Shown here one piece after another: positions 1-11,623 of a DNA stretch of 15,284 bases. The notes under the pieces are model-generated. The model had not been told where the DNA came from. It worked only from the letters and a program-made list of their open reading frames with translations, and made no database searches. Origin of the DNA: Smittium culicis. Lineage: Eukaryota; Kickxellomycota; Harpellomycetes; Harpellales; Legeriomycetaceae. Made by a program: the position numbers and the translations under genes. The stretch is taken from contig LSSN01000448.1 in the NCBI GenBank assembly GCA_001970855.1, forward strand, positions 29,475 to 44,758, read 5' to 3'. Every line of letters begins with the position of its first letter. The stretch's first letter is position 1.

Positions 1-538
1 ACGATTTGTGTTCTGTGTATTATAGAATATTGGCAACCACGTCTTCAGAAGCAATGAATTATGTGCCATGTTTCTATTTGATACAATAAGGTACAGGATA
101 TAAAAGCTTTCATAAAATTTTTTTATAGGTATTATTGAAGTTCCTAAAAATAAAGTTAAACCTTGAACTTGGTTAATTGTATAAATTGTAGCAACCACAA
201 GAAGTAATTTTTAAGCACCATTTATTGGATTATCCAATAAAGTATTTAATTTGAATATAGAATTATCAATTGGTCATCGGGATTTAATAATATGATCTGC
301 TTAAATGTACTGTTTTAGAAGTGTAGTACATTAGAGGATTATGTGATGACACCTAGTTCATCAAGTATGTGTGGATAGTAATACGGATAATGTAAGATAT
401 GTCTTACAATTATCGAATGAATTGGACTATGATCAACTAGAAAAAAGAAGGAGGATGGCTTATAATAACTACTGATAAGCGAGGTTCAAGTCATATGGAA
501 AATTGCGATCGTAGCTAGAGATAGGTTAGCTGTTTTAA

Positions 539-727
539 CCCTTTCCCGCGCAGTAGACTATTTTCGATCTACAAAATATAGCAAACTGAATTCGTTTAAA
601 ATAATTTAATTCTGAGATATTAAATGATATTGGTATACTGTAGTTAAACAAAAAATAATAGATTTCATTATAAATCATAAACGAATCATAAATTTGGTTT
701 TTTTAAAGAGTGTTGAACGGGAAAGGG
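539..727. mobile_element. Putative TTAA-type (piggyBac-like) MITE, 189 bp
   Basis: The stretch begins with CCCTTTCCCG (539-548) and ends with its exact reverse complement CGGGAAAGGG (718-727). TTAA lies just outside the left end (535-538) and CTAA just outside the right (728-731). Counted outward, the arms read TTTTA(A/G)CCCTTTCCCG and match at 15 of 16 positions. A subterminal inverted pair, ATTCGTTTA (590-598) and TAAACGAAT (678-686), lies inside. The interior is AT-rich and non-coding. Short terminal inverted repeats starting CCC next to TTAA are typical of piggyBac-superfamily elements and their non-autonomous derivatives. The right-hand CTAA would be a one-base decay of the target duplication. 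Family assignment is inference from one copy. Confidence 0.5.
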
Positions 728-2711
728 CTAAAAGTTTAGTATACAAATTGTGTATGGGATGTAACTAATATGCGAAATTCAGGAAGAGTACTAGCTGGTG
801 GCTAATTATCGCCAGGCAGAGATTGGGGGGGGGGTTAGTGGCAAGTTGTAGAAAGAGAGTGGGAGTTTCTTGGTATTTATTCTTGAAAACGTAATTGTTA
901 TGAAAATAAGGTTAGGCATTTTTTTTTGGTATTGTTTTGCACATTAATTACTAATTGCAATATAAATGCTATGTTAGATCATTGGTAGGAGAATTTAGTT
1001 CAGATGCAAGTACCGCTAATTCATAAATCAAGTCAATAATTCGTTGGTGAATTTTAACTTATAACTCTATTTGTCATATGAAACGAGTAATCCAATAATA
1101 GGCTTTTCACCGGAATATATCACATTAACGAACATTACAACTGGTTAAATTTATTGGGCGAAGAAAGGAGTTGTTTCCAAGAGAGAGACGAATTAGAAAA
1201 CAGGCTAAGAAACCAATTACTAGTTACATGATTAGGTGATCAGTAGTTTAGGCCTGAGTCCAAACCCGCAAATCAGAGGTGAAAAGTCCCTATAGCGAAT
1301 AGGGAATGAGTAATATCTCAGCAGATAAACAAATCGTGATTGGCTGGTTGTGACGGCTTTGGGTTGGTTTGCAGTATGATATAATCACGCAAGCTTAATG
1401 GAGTAAAGTAGGTTCTAAGCGGGGCTTTTATTTCACAAGAGAGCTATTGGCTAGAAAATGAGGCTGATGTTATTAAACAATGGAAACCAATTGGCAGAGT
1501 ATTCAAGTATTTTACAGGTTGGAACTAATTCCAGATGGAAAACAAGTTCTAAATAGGACCATTAGTTTGCACTAATTCCATCAATTCTGGGCATCTGAGC
1601 AATTCAAGCTTATTATAGGCAACTGATTATTTCCCGCCTCTTACAGCGCATCAGAATGATTACCTCGTAGTAGATAAGGATACAATGTAGTGCAAACGAT
1701 GTGGAGATTATGGAAGAACAGAGCAGAGGAATTATCAAAAAGAAGATTTGTTGGGGATGGAGAGGGGATATGTGGGTATAGATTGCTAAAAATAAGAATT
1801 AGGTAAAAGCAGCAATAAAAATAGAATAGGCAGATATGAAGAAACAATAAAAATACTATCGGCTAAAAAAAAAAAAAAAAAAAAAAAATTAAAAATAAGG
1901 CATTTTGATTGTGAAGACTTTACAGCACAAACAGCTTTTAATTTATTTTTATTTTAATTTTTATTTTTACGTTTATGTTTATGGTTACTTAATTTTCAGG
2001 CGCAATTTTTGTCTAATTAACAATCTCGTTTGTCAAAAATCTGACTAAAATGTTAGTGGATTAGCTAAACTGAGCCAAAAGCCATTAGGCAGGCAGATTA
2101 ATAATTCAGTTCAAAAACGCTTAGAAAAATTGTGGAGTGTTTAATTAAAGCCCAAAAGCACTGGGTTATGAGGCACCCAACAATACTCGTAAATAAAGCA
2201 ATACAAATGCGAACCATTAGTGTTTTATCCCATAGCTCTTCGGTAATAACAAAACAATGTTAAATAATTATAGAAAAGTGTGCAGGTGAACTATTTATCG
2301 CTAAACAGCGTGGATAAAATGGCACAAAAAGTATTTTGTTTAGCCACTCAAATTGGTAGAAAAAAACGAGAATCTATTGGAGGGAGGAGGGTTTCGCCTT
2401 GCTAAAATAGAAACTCTCAATCAAAAAGCTGTAAGTACGAGATTTATTGCAATTATGGAAAAAAAAAACTAAGCCAAAAGAAAGTACTCTATGGCCCAAT
2501 TTCCTCAATATTTAACATACAGATTTTATTACTGCTGCTCATCTCTGGCCCATTGTTAGCAGCCATAAAACAACCTTTCCCCGCCCAGCTTGTATCTCCC
2601 TTAAATTTTATTATAGATACTCATTACTTACTTCCATTGTTGATCATTTTTACTCCTTTTCAATCACTAATACTGTCTCATTATTAAATCATTCTTCGTT
2701 CATCCCTTCGA

Positions 2712-2777
2712 GTTGATATATATAAAATACCTACACGTGTTGATATATAGATATATAACACCTTAACTCGTTGATAT
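2712..2777. repeat. Degenerate tandem repeat around GTTGATAT
   Basis: GTTGATAT occurs three times, at 2712-2719, 2739-2746 and 2770-2777, spaced 27 and 31 bases apart with AT-rich, partly similar sequence between copies. It lies in the pyrimidine-rich upstream region of the gene starting at 3360. It could be a decayed minisatellite or chance in AT-rich DNA. Confidence 0.3.
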
Positions 2778-3359
2778 CTATTGCATCAATTCATGCACAA
2801 CTGCTCCACTTCCCATTTATCTTCATTGTTATATACAATATAATCAGTATATTCTCATATTTTTTCTTAATCCTTCACCCGCTGTGCTTATATTCCAAAT
2901 TATAATATAATATCATAAGTATCTCCCATTATATCCAATTCCGTTTAGTCAAAAAAATTCTACTCTCTAAAACAAATTCACTCAAACCCACCAAATAAAG
3001 TAAATAAAAATTAATTGCCAAAAACTTTAATTTCATACTTTATAATTTTTTTCTTCAAGATCTCTTCTAGTTAAACTCTGAATCATCTTTGTATACCCTT
3101 TTTTTCGTCAATATTTTTATTGATATTTCAATTCCTTACCATTTGTACAGTTACAAAAAAAAAAAAAAAATTTTTTTTCTATTCCAAAAACTGGTATCAG
3201 TAGATTTTCTAATTTACCTTCTAACTTCTCCTTCATTCCAGTTGCCTCATCACACACACACGCTTTTTTTTTTTACAAACATAATTTATATCTCTCTGAA
3301 AAATAAATCGAGGACATCAAGGGATCCGCCTTTGCTAAGTTTGGCTAAACGCCCACAAT

Positions 3360-5445
3360 ATGTGTGACATACACTCTATTTTATCTGAAATCGACGACTC
3401 TAATTTATCTCTGTCCCAAGAAACCCTAGATAACGAGCCCTTCAATAATGCTGAAATCATCGATCATTTTGATTCCCCCCAGGACGATAATGTCTGGTTC
3501 AAAGCCTTTCTCAAATGCTTCGTCCATGACTTAAACGCTGAACACGACGATATGCTCTTTTTTGTTAAGAAAGATACTTCTCCCAATTCAAATAGGATTA
3601 TTGTATCCAGAAAACCCTCGACGCCGAATCTATTCCAATGCCCAACTCCCCCAATCTCATGGATGGAATCTTTTTATTTAAACTTGATTGTCCAGGTATC
3701 ATTACTAAAATATATACTTCATACAATACACATATTCAAAAAAAAATATAAATATTACTTGAGTGTTGTCCACTCATCGCTATAAAAAAAATAAACACTC
3801 TAAATGCAATTTCATCTACATTTAAATTTAAATTTACACTTCTTTCTATTTCAACTTTTTCTCCTTAATTTAGATGCCTTGCACTTTAACAATTTCAATA
3901 TTCAGAAAACAGTCCGAGGATAACAATTCTTTAGTTAAAAAAAAGGAAATTCAGAAAAAGGTTTACGCTCTTCCAAACTTCCCTCAAAAGTTAAACAATA
4001 AATCCGTATCTGAACCCCCACTGAACTCTTACCCCCTAATCCACTATATTGTCCAAGATTTTGAAGACTGTCTTGACCAAATCCTACTCGGTCCTCATGA
4101 ATTTTTTAACGTCGAACTGTCCACATTTATCCAATTCGATAAATCTTCTATTAATATCCCTGATATCTTTAGCCCTCAATCCACTTCCCCATCAAAAAGC
4201 CTTCTTATCTCAAACTTAATTCCAAATTTAAATTGCCAACAAATTAATCAAAACGATAGCACTGGAAATAATACTAATAACGATAATTTTGATAATATTT
4301 TCACATCAAACAGTGAAAAGTGTGGTAATCACCCCACTTTTACCAAAGATGATTCTCAAAATACCTCAATACTAACCAAAAAAGACGATTTCGATACACA
4401 CTCAGATGATATAACCGAAAAAGATTCTGAATTTTCACAAGATACAAATGTATGCGTCTCTCCCACTAAAAGCGCTAACTCTCTTGTCGAAAAATTCACC
4501 TTAAAAAGAAAAAAAGTAATCCTTTATAAATCTTGGTCAAGTTACGACAGCCTTCTAGACTCATACCTGACAAAACAAAAAAATGTAAACATACTAGCAA
4601 GAATCCGAAACACCTCATTCAACACTGAATTCATCAAAATTGAGAATGTCAAAAAAACAGGTGCTGCTCAGATTGGCCTCAAAGGCACCCATTTCACCAC
4701 CGAACAAGAAAAATCAAATTCTCCTGACCATCTGTACCATAAAAATTTGAAACACTCACAATCGAATCCTACTCTCAATATCCAGGTTGACAATACTCCC
4801 TTAATAACAAGAATTATTGACCAAAAATTCAAATCAGCACCCTCGCTCGTCCTTTGTTGCGATGATGACAAATGTATAAAGCTTGAAGTAAAGGGCTCTG
4901 AGCACAGCTACAGTTACCCGTACGAAAAATCAAAGCTTTGTAGCAGCAGTGAAAAATCTCAAGTTCTATCTCCAAAACTCACTAACATCAAATCACATTG
5001 CTCAATACTAATAAACAATCAATATAGACGTTATTCATCAAACACCAGCCCTGCAGAATACTCTATAAACCCAGAACGATTGAAACCAATTGCTTTCAAC
5101 ACCCGTAAAGTCAAGCCAAAACTTGGCGGAATGTGCGACAGTTTGCCCAGCCCACCGCTGGTTGCCAATTGTACTGCGCTTGAAAGCCTAAACAGCCACA
5201 AGCAAGTATGTAGCACTATCGGCAGCAACATTTCCAACAGCAACAAACCAGCGAAACAAAGCGACCGCACATTCACCAAGTGGCTCCAAAAAATTTCGTT
5301 TCCTAGCGTGGTTTCAGAAAATTTCGGTTTATCCTTCCAGAACAAGCCTGGCCCCGATTCGCTAAACGTCTTTGTAAATTTTGTTTATATTCCTTGGAAC
5401 GAGATAATTAAAGATATCATTTCCGCTAAAAATTCTGTAGATTAG
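3360..5445 (+). CDS. KIAA0930/DUF2045-family protein (two exons, 635 aa)
   Basis: Exon 1 is 3360-3695 and exon 2 is 3874-5445. The intron 3696-3873 (GTATCA...TTTAG) is phase 0. The family has no established function, so I assign none. Segments I match from knowledge of the animal KIAA0930 family, in the same order, are: an aromatic block with DDMLFFV (residues ~46-69), WMESFYLNLIVQ (101-112) running across the intron, SYPLIHYIVQDFEDCL with a following ELS (164-195), KVILYKSWSSYDSLL then EFIKIENVKKTGAA (325-376), and a C-terminal DSLNVFVNFVYIPWNEIIKD (607-626). Between these lie long polar Ser/Asn/Asp-rich stretches (~203-315 and ~383-590) with no visible domain, making the protein clearly longer than the roughly 400-residue animal form. 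The ATG at 3360 has A at -3. I see no signal peptide or membrane segment. Confidence 0.82.
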
Positions 5446-5786
5446 CACAACATGCACTCAAAAAAAAAATAATTAAAGGAGTTTAATTCTCCACACCACT
5501 CCATCACGCACTTCTCCCTCTTCCCCCATAAAAAAAAAAAATCAAAAAAATTAAAACCAAGATTTCACCCACATTTATATTTCACAAAAAAAAAAAACCA
5601 TCTTGTTTTATAGCTACCATCTAGCATTATTATTATCATTACTTTTATTATTGTTATTACTTTGATACTTTTCTATTGTTTATAACTAAATTGTTACTAT
5701 CTTTTTATAATACAAACTAATTCCACCAATCTAAAACTTTTTTTTTTCAATTTCGTCGTTCTTCAAAAAAAAAAAAAAAAAAAAAG
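5446..5786. other. Convergent 3' intergenic region
   Basis: This is the space between the stop codons of the converging DUF2045 and CCDC174 genes. It holds several A-tracts (including 21 A at 5765-5785, directly beside the CCDC174 stop) and an ATT/TTA-rich stretch at about 5628-5665. No gene is visible. It presumably contains both 3' UTRs and polyadenylation sites, though I see no unambiguous signal. Confidence 0.6.
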
Positions 5787-7624
5787 TTATTTTCTAGACA
5801 GTTTGAATGCAGTATCAAGAAACTCTGATATTTTCAAGTCTAGCGATGGTTTCGTGCTGATTTCGTAAAAGCCGTGGGTGCTATCAGTGCCGCCGGCTGT
5901 GTCGCTAGATACGGCGTTGCTAGCGTTGGCACTGTAGCCAGCATCCACAGAACCGGCGCGGCGACCATCACCGCACGAACCATCAGCGGTTACGAGGAAG
6001 GAGATATTTAGCGGGTTCAGGATAGGATTATTGTCGCGCAGGTACTCAACGAGCTTTGATTTCCTGTCGGCTAGCAGCTTTGTACGCCTGCTGGATATAT
6101 CAGTAAAAGCATGTTTTCTCTTCATGATTGTCTAAAAAATAATAATTATTGCGGTTAAATAAAAAGTAGAAATGATTTTTTGTTTGTATAATGTGGCTAG
6201 AATATACTAGAATATGCATATTACCTCGGCACGGAGTTTGTCGAGTTCTTCTTGCTGCTGCTTGCGGACGTCTTCGTCCTGCGAAAACTTGTAAAACCCA
6301 GCACCACGGTTCCTTGTATCTAAATGCCAACACATATCCCACCACGCCCGCCAAAAAAAAAAAAAAAGAGGAAAGTAATATTAGTATTAAAATATATAAA
6401 TATGCATATTTTGCAATTGAGGGTTTTTATAGGGAAGTAAAACAAATCAAAAAAAAAAAAAACCTGAGATGTAGTTGTAGTGGTTGCTTGAGTTAGTTAT
6501 TTGGCTTTTTGCATCTTCTTCCCATTTTTGCCTTTCTAGCTCAATTTGCATGTCTTTCGACAGGAGTTCGGTTGGATCGTTAGCTCTTTCCCTACAAGTT
6601 TATAAATTAAAGTAAGAATTATTTTATACCGTGGGAAACATATAGACAATTCTTTAATCAGAGAGCATAGATGCAATTTTTGATATGTATAAAAATGAAA
6701 AAAAGTTTTTTTTCTTTGGGGGGAATAAGTTAAAAGAAATACACTAGTTTAGGTATTTGACTTTTTCGTGCTAGCCTCGTTCTACCAAACTCGTCTATAT
6801 ACTCTTCCCATTTATCTTCCTATAAAAATGAAAGGTCAAAATATTCACGATCTATTATAGTGTAGTACAAACAGGAGAAGTAGTAATTATCATCGAAGAA
6901 TTTACTTGACTAGAAGCTTGAGAGTCATCAGAATCAGAGGAGTTTTCAGAATCAGAGCGGTTCCGTTTTGATAGCAAGTTATTTAGGGATTTGTACTGAA
7001 AGTCGACACTGCTTTCGGCTAGTATTTTAGCAGTCTGACCGTCAAGTGAAGAGTGTTTATTTTCTGGAGAGAAAGAGTCGATGTCTAAGGAAGATTTTGT
7101 TAGTTTTTCGTAAATTTTTGATTTTTTGAGGAGCTGCGCTTTAGAATATGCGTTTGTTTTAGGGATGTTTTGTTGTGAGGACTCGATGTCCAGCTTGTTT
7201 CTATTGTCTACACCCTTATTTCGCCTATCAGGCTGTGGAGCTTTTTTGGCCTAGTGAAAGAGATCAAAAAATTGGAGACAAGCATGGATACAAATAGAAT
7301 AATATTTTTAATTTACCCTATTTTTTTCTGACAGCGAGTCAGTCTTCGCTTTTTCAATCTCAGCTCGTAGATCGATCGCCTATGGATATATATATATTTA
7401 GATTAAAAGCTAAGGATTTTTATTAAAGTTAATTTATTTTGAATTTCCATTCTAAACAGGGGGGTTTTTTTATCTAGGTTTATTACTTAATAAAAAGCTT
7501 ATAGTATGCCTATACTTTAAACAGTTTGTGCCGTTGAGAATAGCGATTGAGAAAGCTGATAGTTAAAATTATGATGAAGTGAAAAGCTTACTATTGAGGC
7601 GCCGAGTACTATCTTCTTAGGCAT
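5787..7624 (-). CDS. CCDC174: CCDC174 homologue (seven exons, 361 aa)
   Basis: On the minus strand the exons are 7624-7592, 7379-7317, 7250-6906, 6819-6743, 6591-6464, 6319-6225 and 6131-5787. All introns are GT...AG and the phases join into 361 codons plus stop. Family landmarks appear in order: N-terminal KKIVLGASIAIDLRAEIEKA (3-22); AQLLKKSKIYEKLTK mid-protein; an acidic Ser/Asp-rich patch (SDSENSSDSDDS) ending exon 3; WEEYIDEFGRTRLARKS; ELLSKDMQIELERQKWEED; and RGAGFYKFSQDEDVRKQQQE, the family's most conserved stretch. A basic segment follows (KRKHAF...RRTKLLADRKSKL). Human CCDC174 is nuclear and reported to associate with the exon-junction factor EIF4A3; a nuclear RNA-processing role here is inferred. 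The C-terminal ~75 residues are poorly conserved. The donor after exon 5 is followed by a long T-run. The start has A at -3. Confidence 0.9.
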
Positions 7625-8343
7625 GATTTTTATAGGTATACTAGTACAGTTATAGATGGTATATTTTAGTTAAGGCTAAGATATAGCCAGGATACCAAGC
7701 AAATGAATTGTATTAGATGAGCTATAAACTCTGATTTCCTATATTAAATTTGAGATTTTATTCAACAAAAGATATATTACTTAATTGGTTCCTCTCAAAA
7801 TAAGAACAAGAAATATTTATATATTGGGTTAAACTAAAATAAAACAACTACAATAAATAGGAACAAAAGCCAATAACTCTATTTTATTAGCTAGAGGAGG
7901 TTTGCTATAAGTACTAATGAGCAAATAAACTAAGTCTGTTGGATTCACAGGACGGCCATTGGCCAAATTAAAAAATAAATAGCACGCAGTATTAACTTAT
8001 ATTGTCCATTTAGCTTTCAAAGTATTTTATGTAAAAAAACTAATGGTGGACGGAAACCTTGAATTTGTTACTATCAGTGTTTTTAGGCATAAAACGTTCT
8101 TCAGGTTATCTAAAAGCGCTTAATAAATAAGATCCTTCTTGCTAAGCCATATACAAAATCTTTCTATTTCAGCCGAATTTACCTCTGTTTTTTAAAGCTA
8201 TCGAAAGATTCTGAAAATAACTCTGAATATAGAACGGCAATCACGTTAAAGAATGGAAGCGCAAGTTCACAAATACCTTAAAGCCGCAAGTAACAACTTT
8301 CGATACTAACATTTTTTATCTGCAATCGTTCTAGCTTTTCCAG
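7625..8343. other. Divergent intergenic region between CCDC174 and DYNLT genes
   Basis: No convincing gene is seen. It must contain the CCDC174 promoter (reading left) and the 5' end of the dynein light chain gene (reading right), possibly with one or more unrecognised short exons. A near-consensus branch-point TACTAAC lies at 8304-8310, 31 bases before a CTTTTCCAG acceptor at 8343. A CCAAT-type palindrome lies at 7954-7964. Confidence 0.5.
7954..7964 (-). promoter_or_regulatory. Candidate CCAAT box (GGCCAATGGCC)
   Basis: The plus strand reads GGCCATTGGCC, an almost perfect palindrome containing CCAAT on the minus strand. It lies 330 bases upstream of the CCDC174 start codon, in the divergent region. 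CCAAT elements bind the NF-Y/HAP complex in fungi. Function here is inferred from sequence and position only. Confidence 0.3.
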
Positions 8344-9032
8344 TCCTTATTTCACGAGCACGATCAAAATTTCCAAATCTCTATGCGTCAGACTGTATTT
8401 AGATATAAAATGCAAAATGGCATTTTTTTTTTTTTTTTAGATATTAACTATCTTTTAATTCTTTCTCTAAAAGAATCGATGCTTTTGATCATAAAATGCC
8501 TGAAAGAGCTAGAACGTCAATATTTGAATTTTTGACCTATTTTTCTTTCGTTTCAATTTATGATCTAGATTATCTAAGAGCAAGATAAAACTTTAAACTA
8601 ACCATTATCTTGTAACATATAGGCTGTTGAGCTAGCTTTAGGGGACGGTGTCTACAAGTATAACACTCAGAAAGAGCTGGAAAACAATGTGTTGCAGTAT
8701 GCCCTGAAAAAGCTGGTCTCCATAAGCGATAAACACAAATATATCATCACTTGTACTGTGCTGCAGAAGGGTGACAAAGGCTTCCACGTAGGAACTACTG
8801 CCCAGTGGGACCCAAATACTGATGGTATGCTCTCTCTTTTTCTCAGCTTAATTTAATTTAATCTAATTTTATTTCAATTACTTTTACTCCTACCAACTCC
8901 ATCACCATTATCCAATCATATCCATAAACCGCTCTTTATTGGCTCGCTATAGGAATCTGCAACTATAAACACGAGACTGACACTCAGATTGTCCTTGTGT
9001 CTGCTTATTGGATCTCCTTCCTCGCCTCTTAA
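8344..9032 (+). CDS. DYNLT1: Dynein light chain, Tctex-type (DYNLT family); N-terminus uncertain
   Basis: Two exons are secure: 8623-8824 and 8953-9032 (stop TAA), joined in phase 1 over intron 8825-8952 (GTATGC...TATAG). They encode 93 residues matching the Tctex-1 fold: helix 2 around KELENNVLQYALKKL, strand KYIITCTVLQK, then GFHVGTTAQWDPNTDG, CNYKHETDTQIVLVSAYW and the C-terminal ISFLAS. Tctex-type light chains dimerise on dynein intermediate chain and help link cargo to cytoplasmic dynein. The family is about 105-115 residues, so roughly 15-25 residues forming helix 1 are missing upstream. A candidate in-phase exon is 8344-8394 (after CTTTTCCAG, before GTATTT), giving ...FQISMRQT before AVELALGDG. 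Its reading frame lacks a good upstream start unless ATG at 8383 is used. The acceptor at 8622 has ACTAAC at 8597-8602. The exact paralogue within the family cannot be decided. Confidence 0.85.
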
Positions 9033-9452
9033 TCCGCTCGCTGAAATCGTGCTAGAATGTGTTTGTTTGCCACTAAACCATCATTTTTCTGATTAGCCAA
9101 TAGCTTTCGATGTTAAATAAATTAAACCCAAACCAAGCCTCGCTTGGCCAATAATACTATTTATATTCAAATCAGCTATTTAAAAAAAAGTTATAGTTTT
9201 GTTTACTAATTTTTTTTTTTTTTGCGAAATTTTTTATTACAACAAAGTTTCTATGCACCAAAATTATTTACTTATTTTAATCGTGTGTAGAAATTTGTGT
9301 TCAAGGCCTTATTCAACCAAACTACTAGTTTACTTTCCCAGGAATCTATATTTTTCTCCTTAAAATTTATTTTGGCCTCCGCCCTTTTCTTAGCTAAAAT
9401 CAGTTCAATACATATTCTCATTCAACAACCTCATATTTAAATTCAACCTAAA
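9033..9452. other. Intergenic region and RUVBL1 promoter/leader
   Basis: No gene is seen. It separates the dynein light chain stop from the RUVBL1 start in tandem orientation. It carries two CCAAT motifs, a T13 tract near 9211-9223, and a pyrimidine-rich stretch (about 9345-9430) before the start codon, which is probably the 5' leader. Confidence 0.6.
9097..9152 (+). promoter_or_regulatory. Pair of CCAAT boxes upstream of RUVBL1
   Basis: CCAAT occurs at 9097-9101 and again at 9148-9152 (in TTGGCCAAT), 51 bases apart and about 300-355 bases before the RUVBL1 start codon. The spacing and orientation suit an NF-Y/HAP-type promoter element, but no transcription start is known. Confidence 0.3.
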
Positions 9453-11329
<1,877 letters not shown>

Positions 11330-11623
11330 TAATGTTATGAATAGTATACTAATATCTCTTTTTTTACTCTTCTCTAGCGAAGCTATAAAAATCTACATTT
11401 TATCTTTAACATCTTTCGTTAATATATAATCGCTAACAAGTATGTCAATGTTTATAATATAAATTCCCATCTAAAGTTTGTTTTAAAGAGCAGGATTTTT
11501 TTTATGATGTAGATTTATTGTTTGCTTAGTAATATTTTAAAATGATAGTTGCAATAGAAATTAAAAAAAATGATGGGTTATATAAAATGTCGACTTTATA
11601 AAGATTGGTCATCTTATCGATGC
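11330..11623. other. Convergent 3' intergenic region, RUVBL1 / heme protein
   Basis: No gene is visible. A second in-frame stop (TAA) directly follows the RUVBL1 stop. The stretch is AT-rich and must hold both 3' UTRs; no clear polyadenylation signal stands out. Confidence 0.55.

Larger units (their letters stand above)
1..3359. other. Left gene-poor region and DUF2045 gene upstream region
   Basis: I see no gene with recognisable homology here on either strand. The region holds a probable MITE at 539-727, a run of 10 G at 825-834, a perfect 7-bp inverted repeat (TCCCTAT 1287-1293 / ATAGGGA 1299-1305) and 24 A at 1865-1888. From about 2520 to 3359 the plus strand becomes markedly C/T-rich, which probably marks the promoter and 5' leader of the gene starting at 3360. 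An A-tract followed directly by a T-tract lies near 3155-3178. Short open stretches exist (for example about 1408-1527 on the plus strand), but all are interrupted and I cannot assign them. Confidence 0.6.

Noticed and set aside
478..500. GGTTCAAGTC resembling a tRNA T-loop/B box
   Set aside because: The flanks do not pair into a T stem, and no A box or acceptor stem is present at the right distance.
1641..1847. 68-codon minus-strand ORF
   Set aside because: Its Phe/Leu/Ser/Pro-rich composition simply reflects the purine-rich plus strand; no conserved motif is seen.
2568..2588. CCTTTCCCCGCCCAG resembling the left end of the MITE
   Set aside because: It needs a gap and mismatches, has no TTAA next to it and no inverted partner; it is probably chance in a C-rich region.
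3089..3367. 92-codon plus-strand ORF just before the DUF2045 gene
   Set aside because: It is low-complexity Phe/Ile/Lys sequence from a T/C-rich leader with homopolymers, with no domain and in a different frame from the gene.
6100..6354. 84-codon minus-strand ORF
   Set aside because: It runs through CCDC174 exon 6 in the wrong frame and into the introns; the spliced frame gives RGAGFYKFSQDED instead.
6191..6496. 101-codon plus-strand ORF across CCDC174
   Set aside because: It spans two CCDC174 exons and an intron in antisense; the minus-strand exons explain the coding signal.
8496..8589. ATG at 8496 as the start of a dynein light chain first exon
   Set aside because: The frame (MPERARTSIFEF...) ends in a stop before the secure exon and offers no suitable in-phase donor or helix-1-like sequence.
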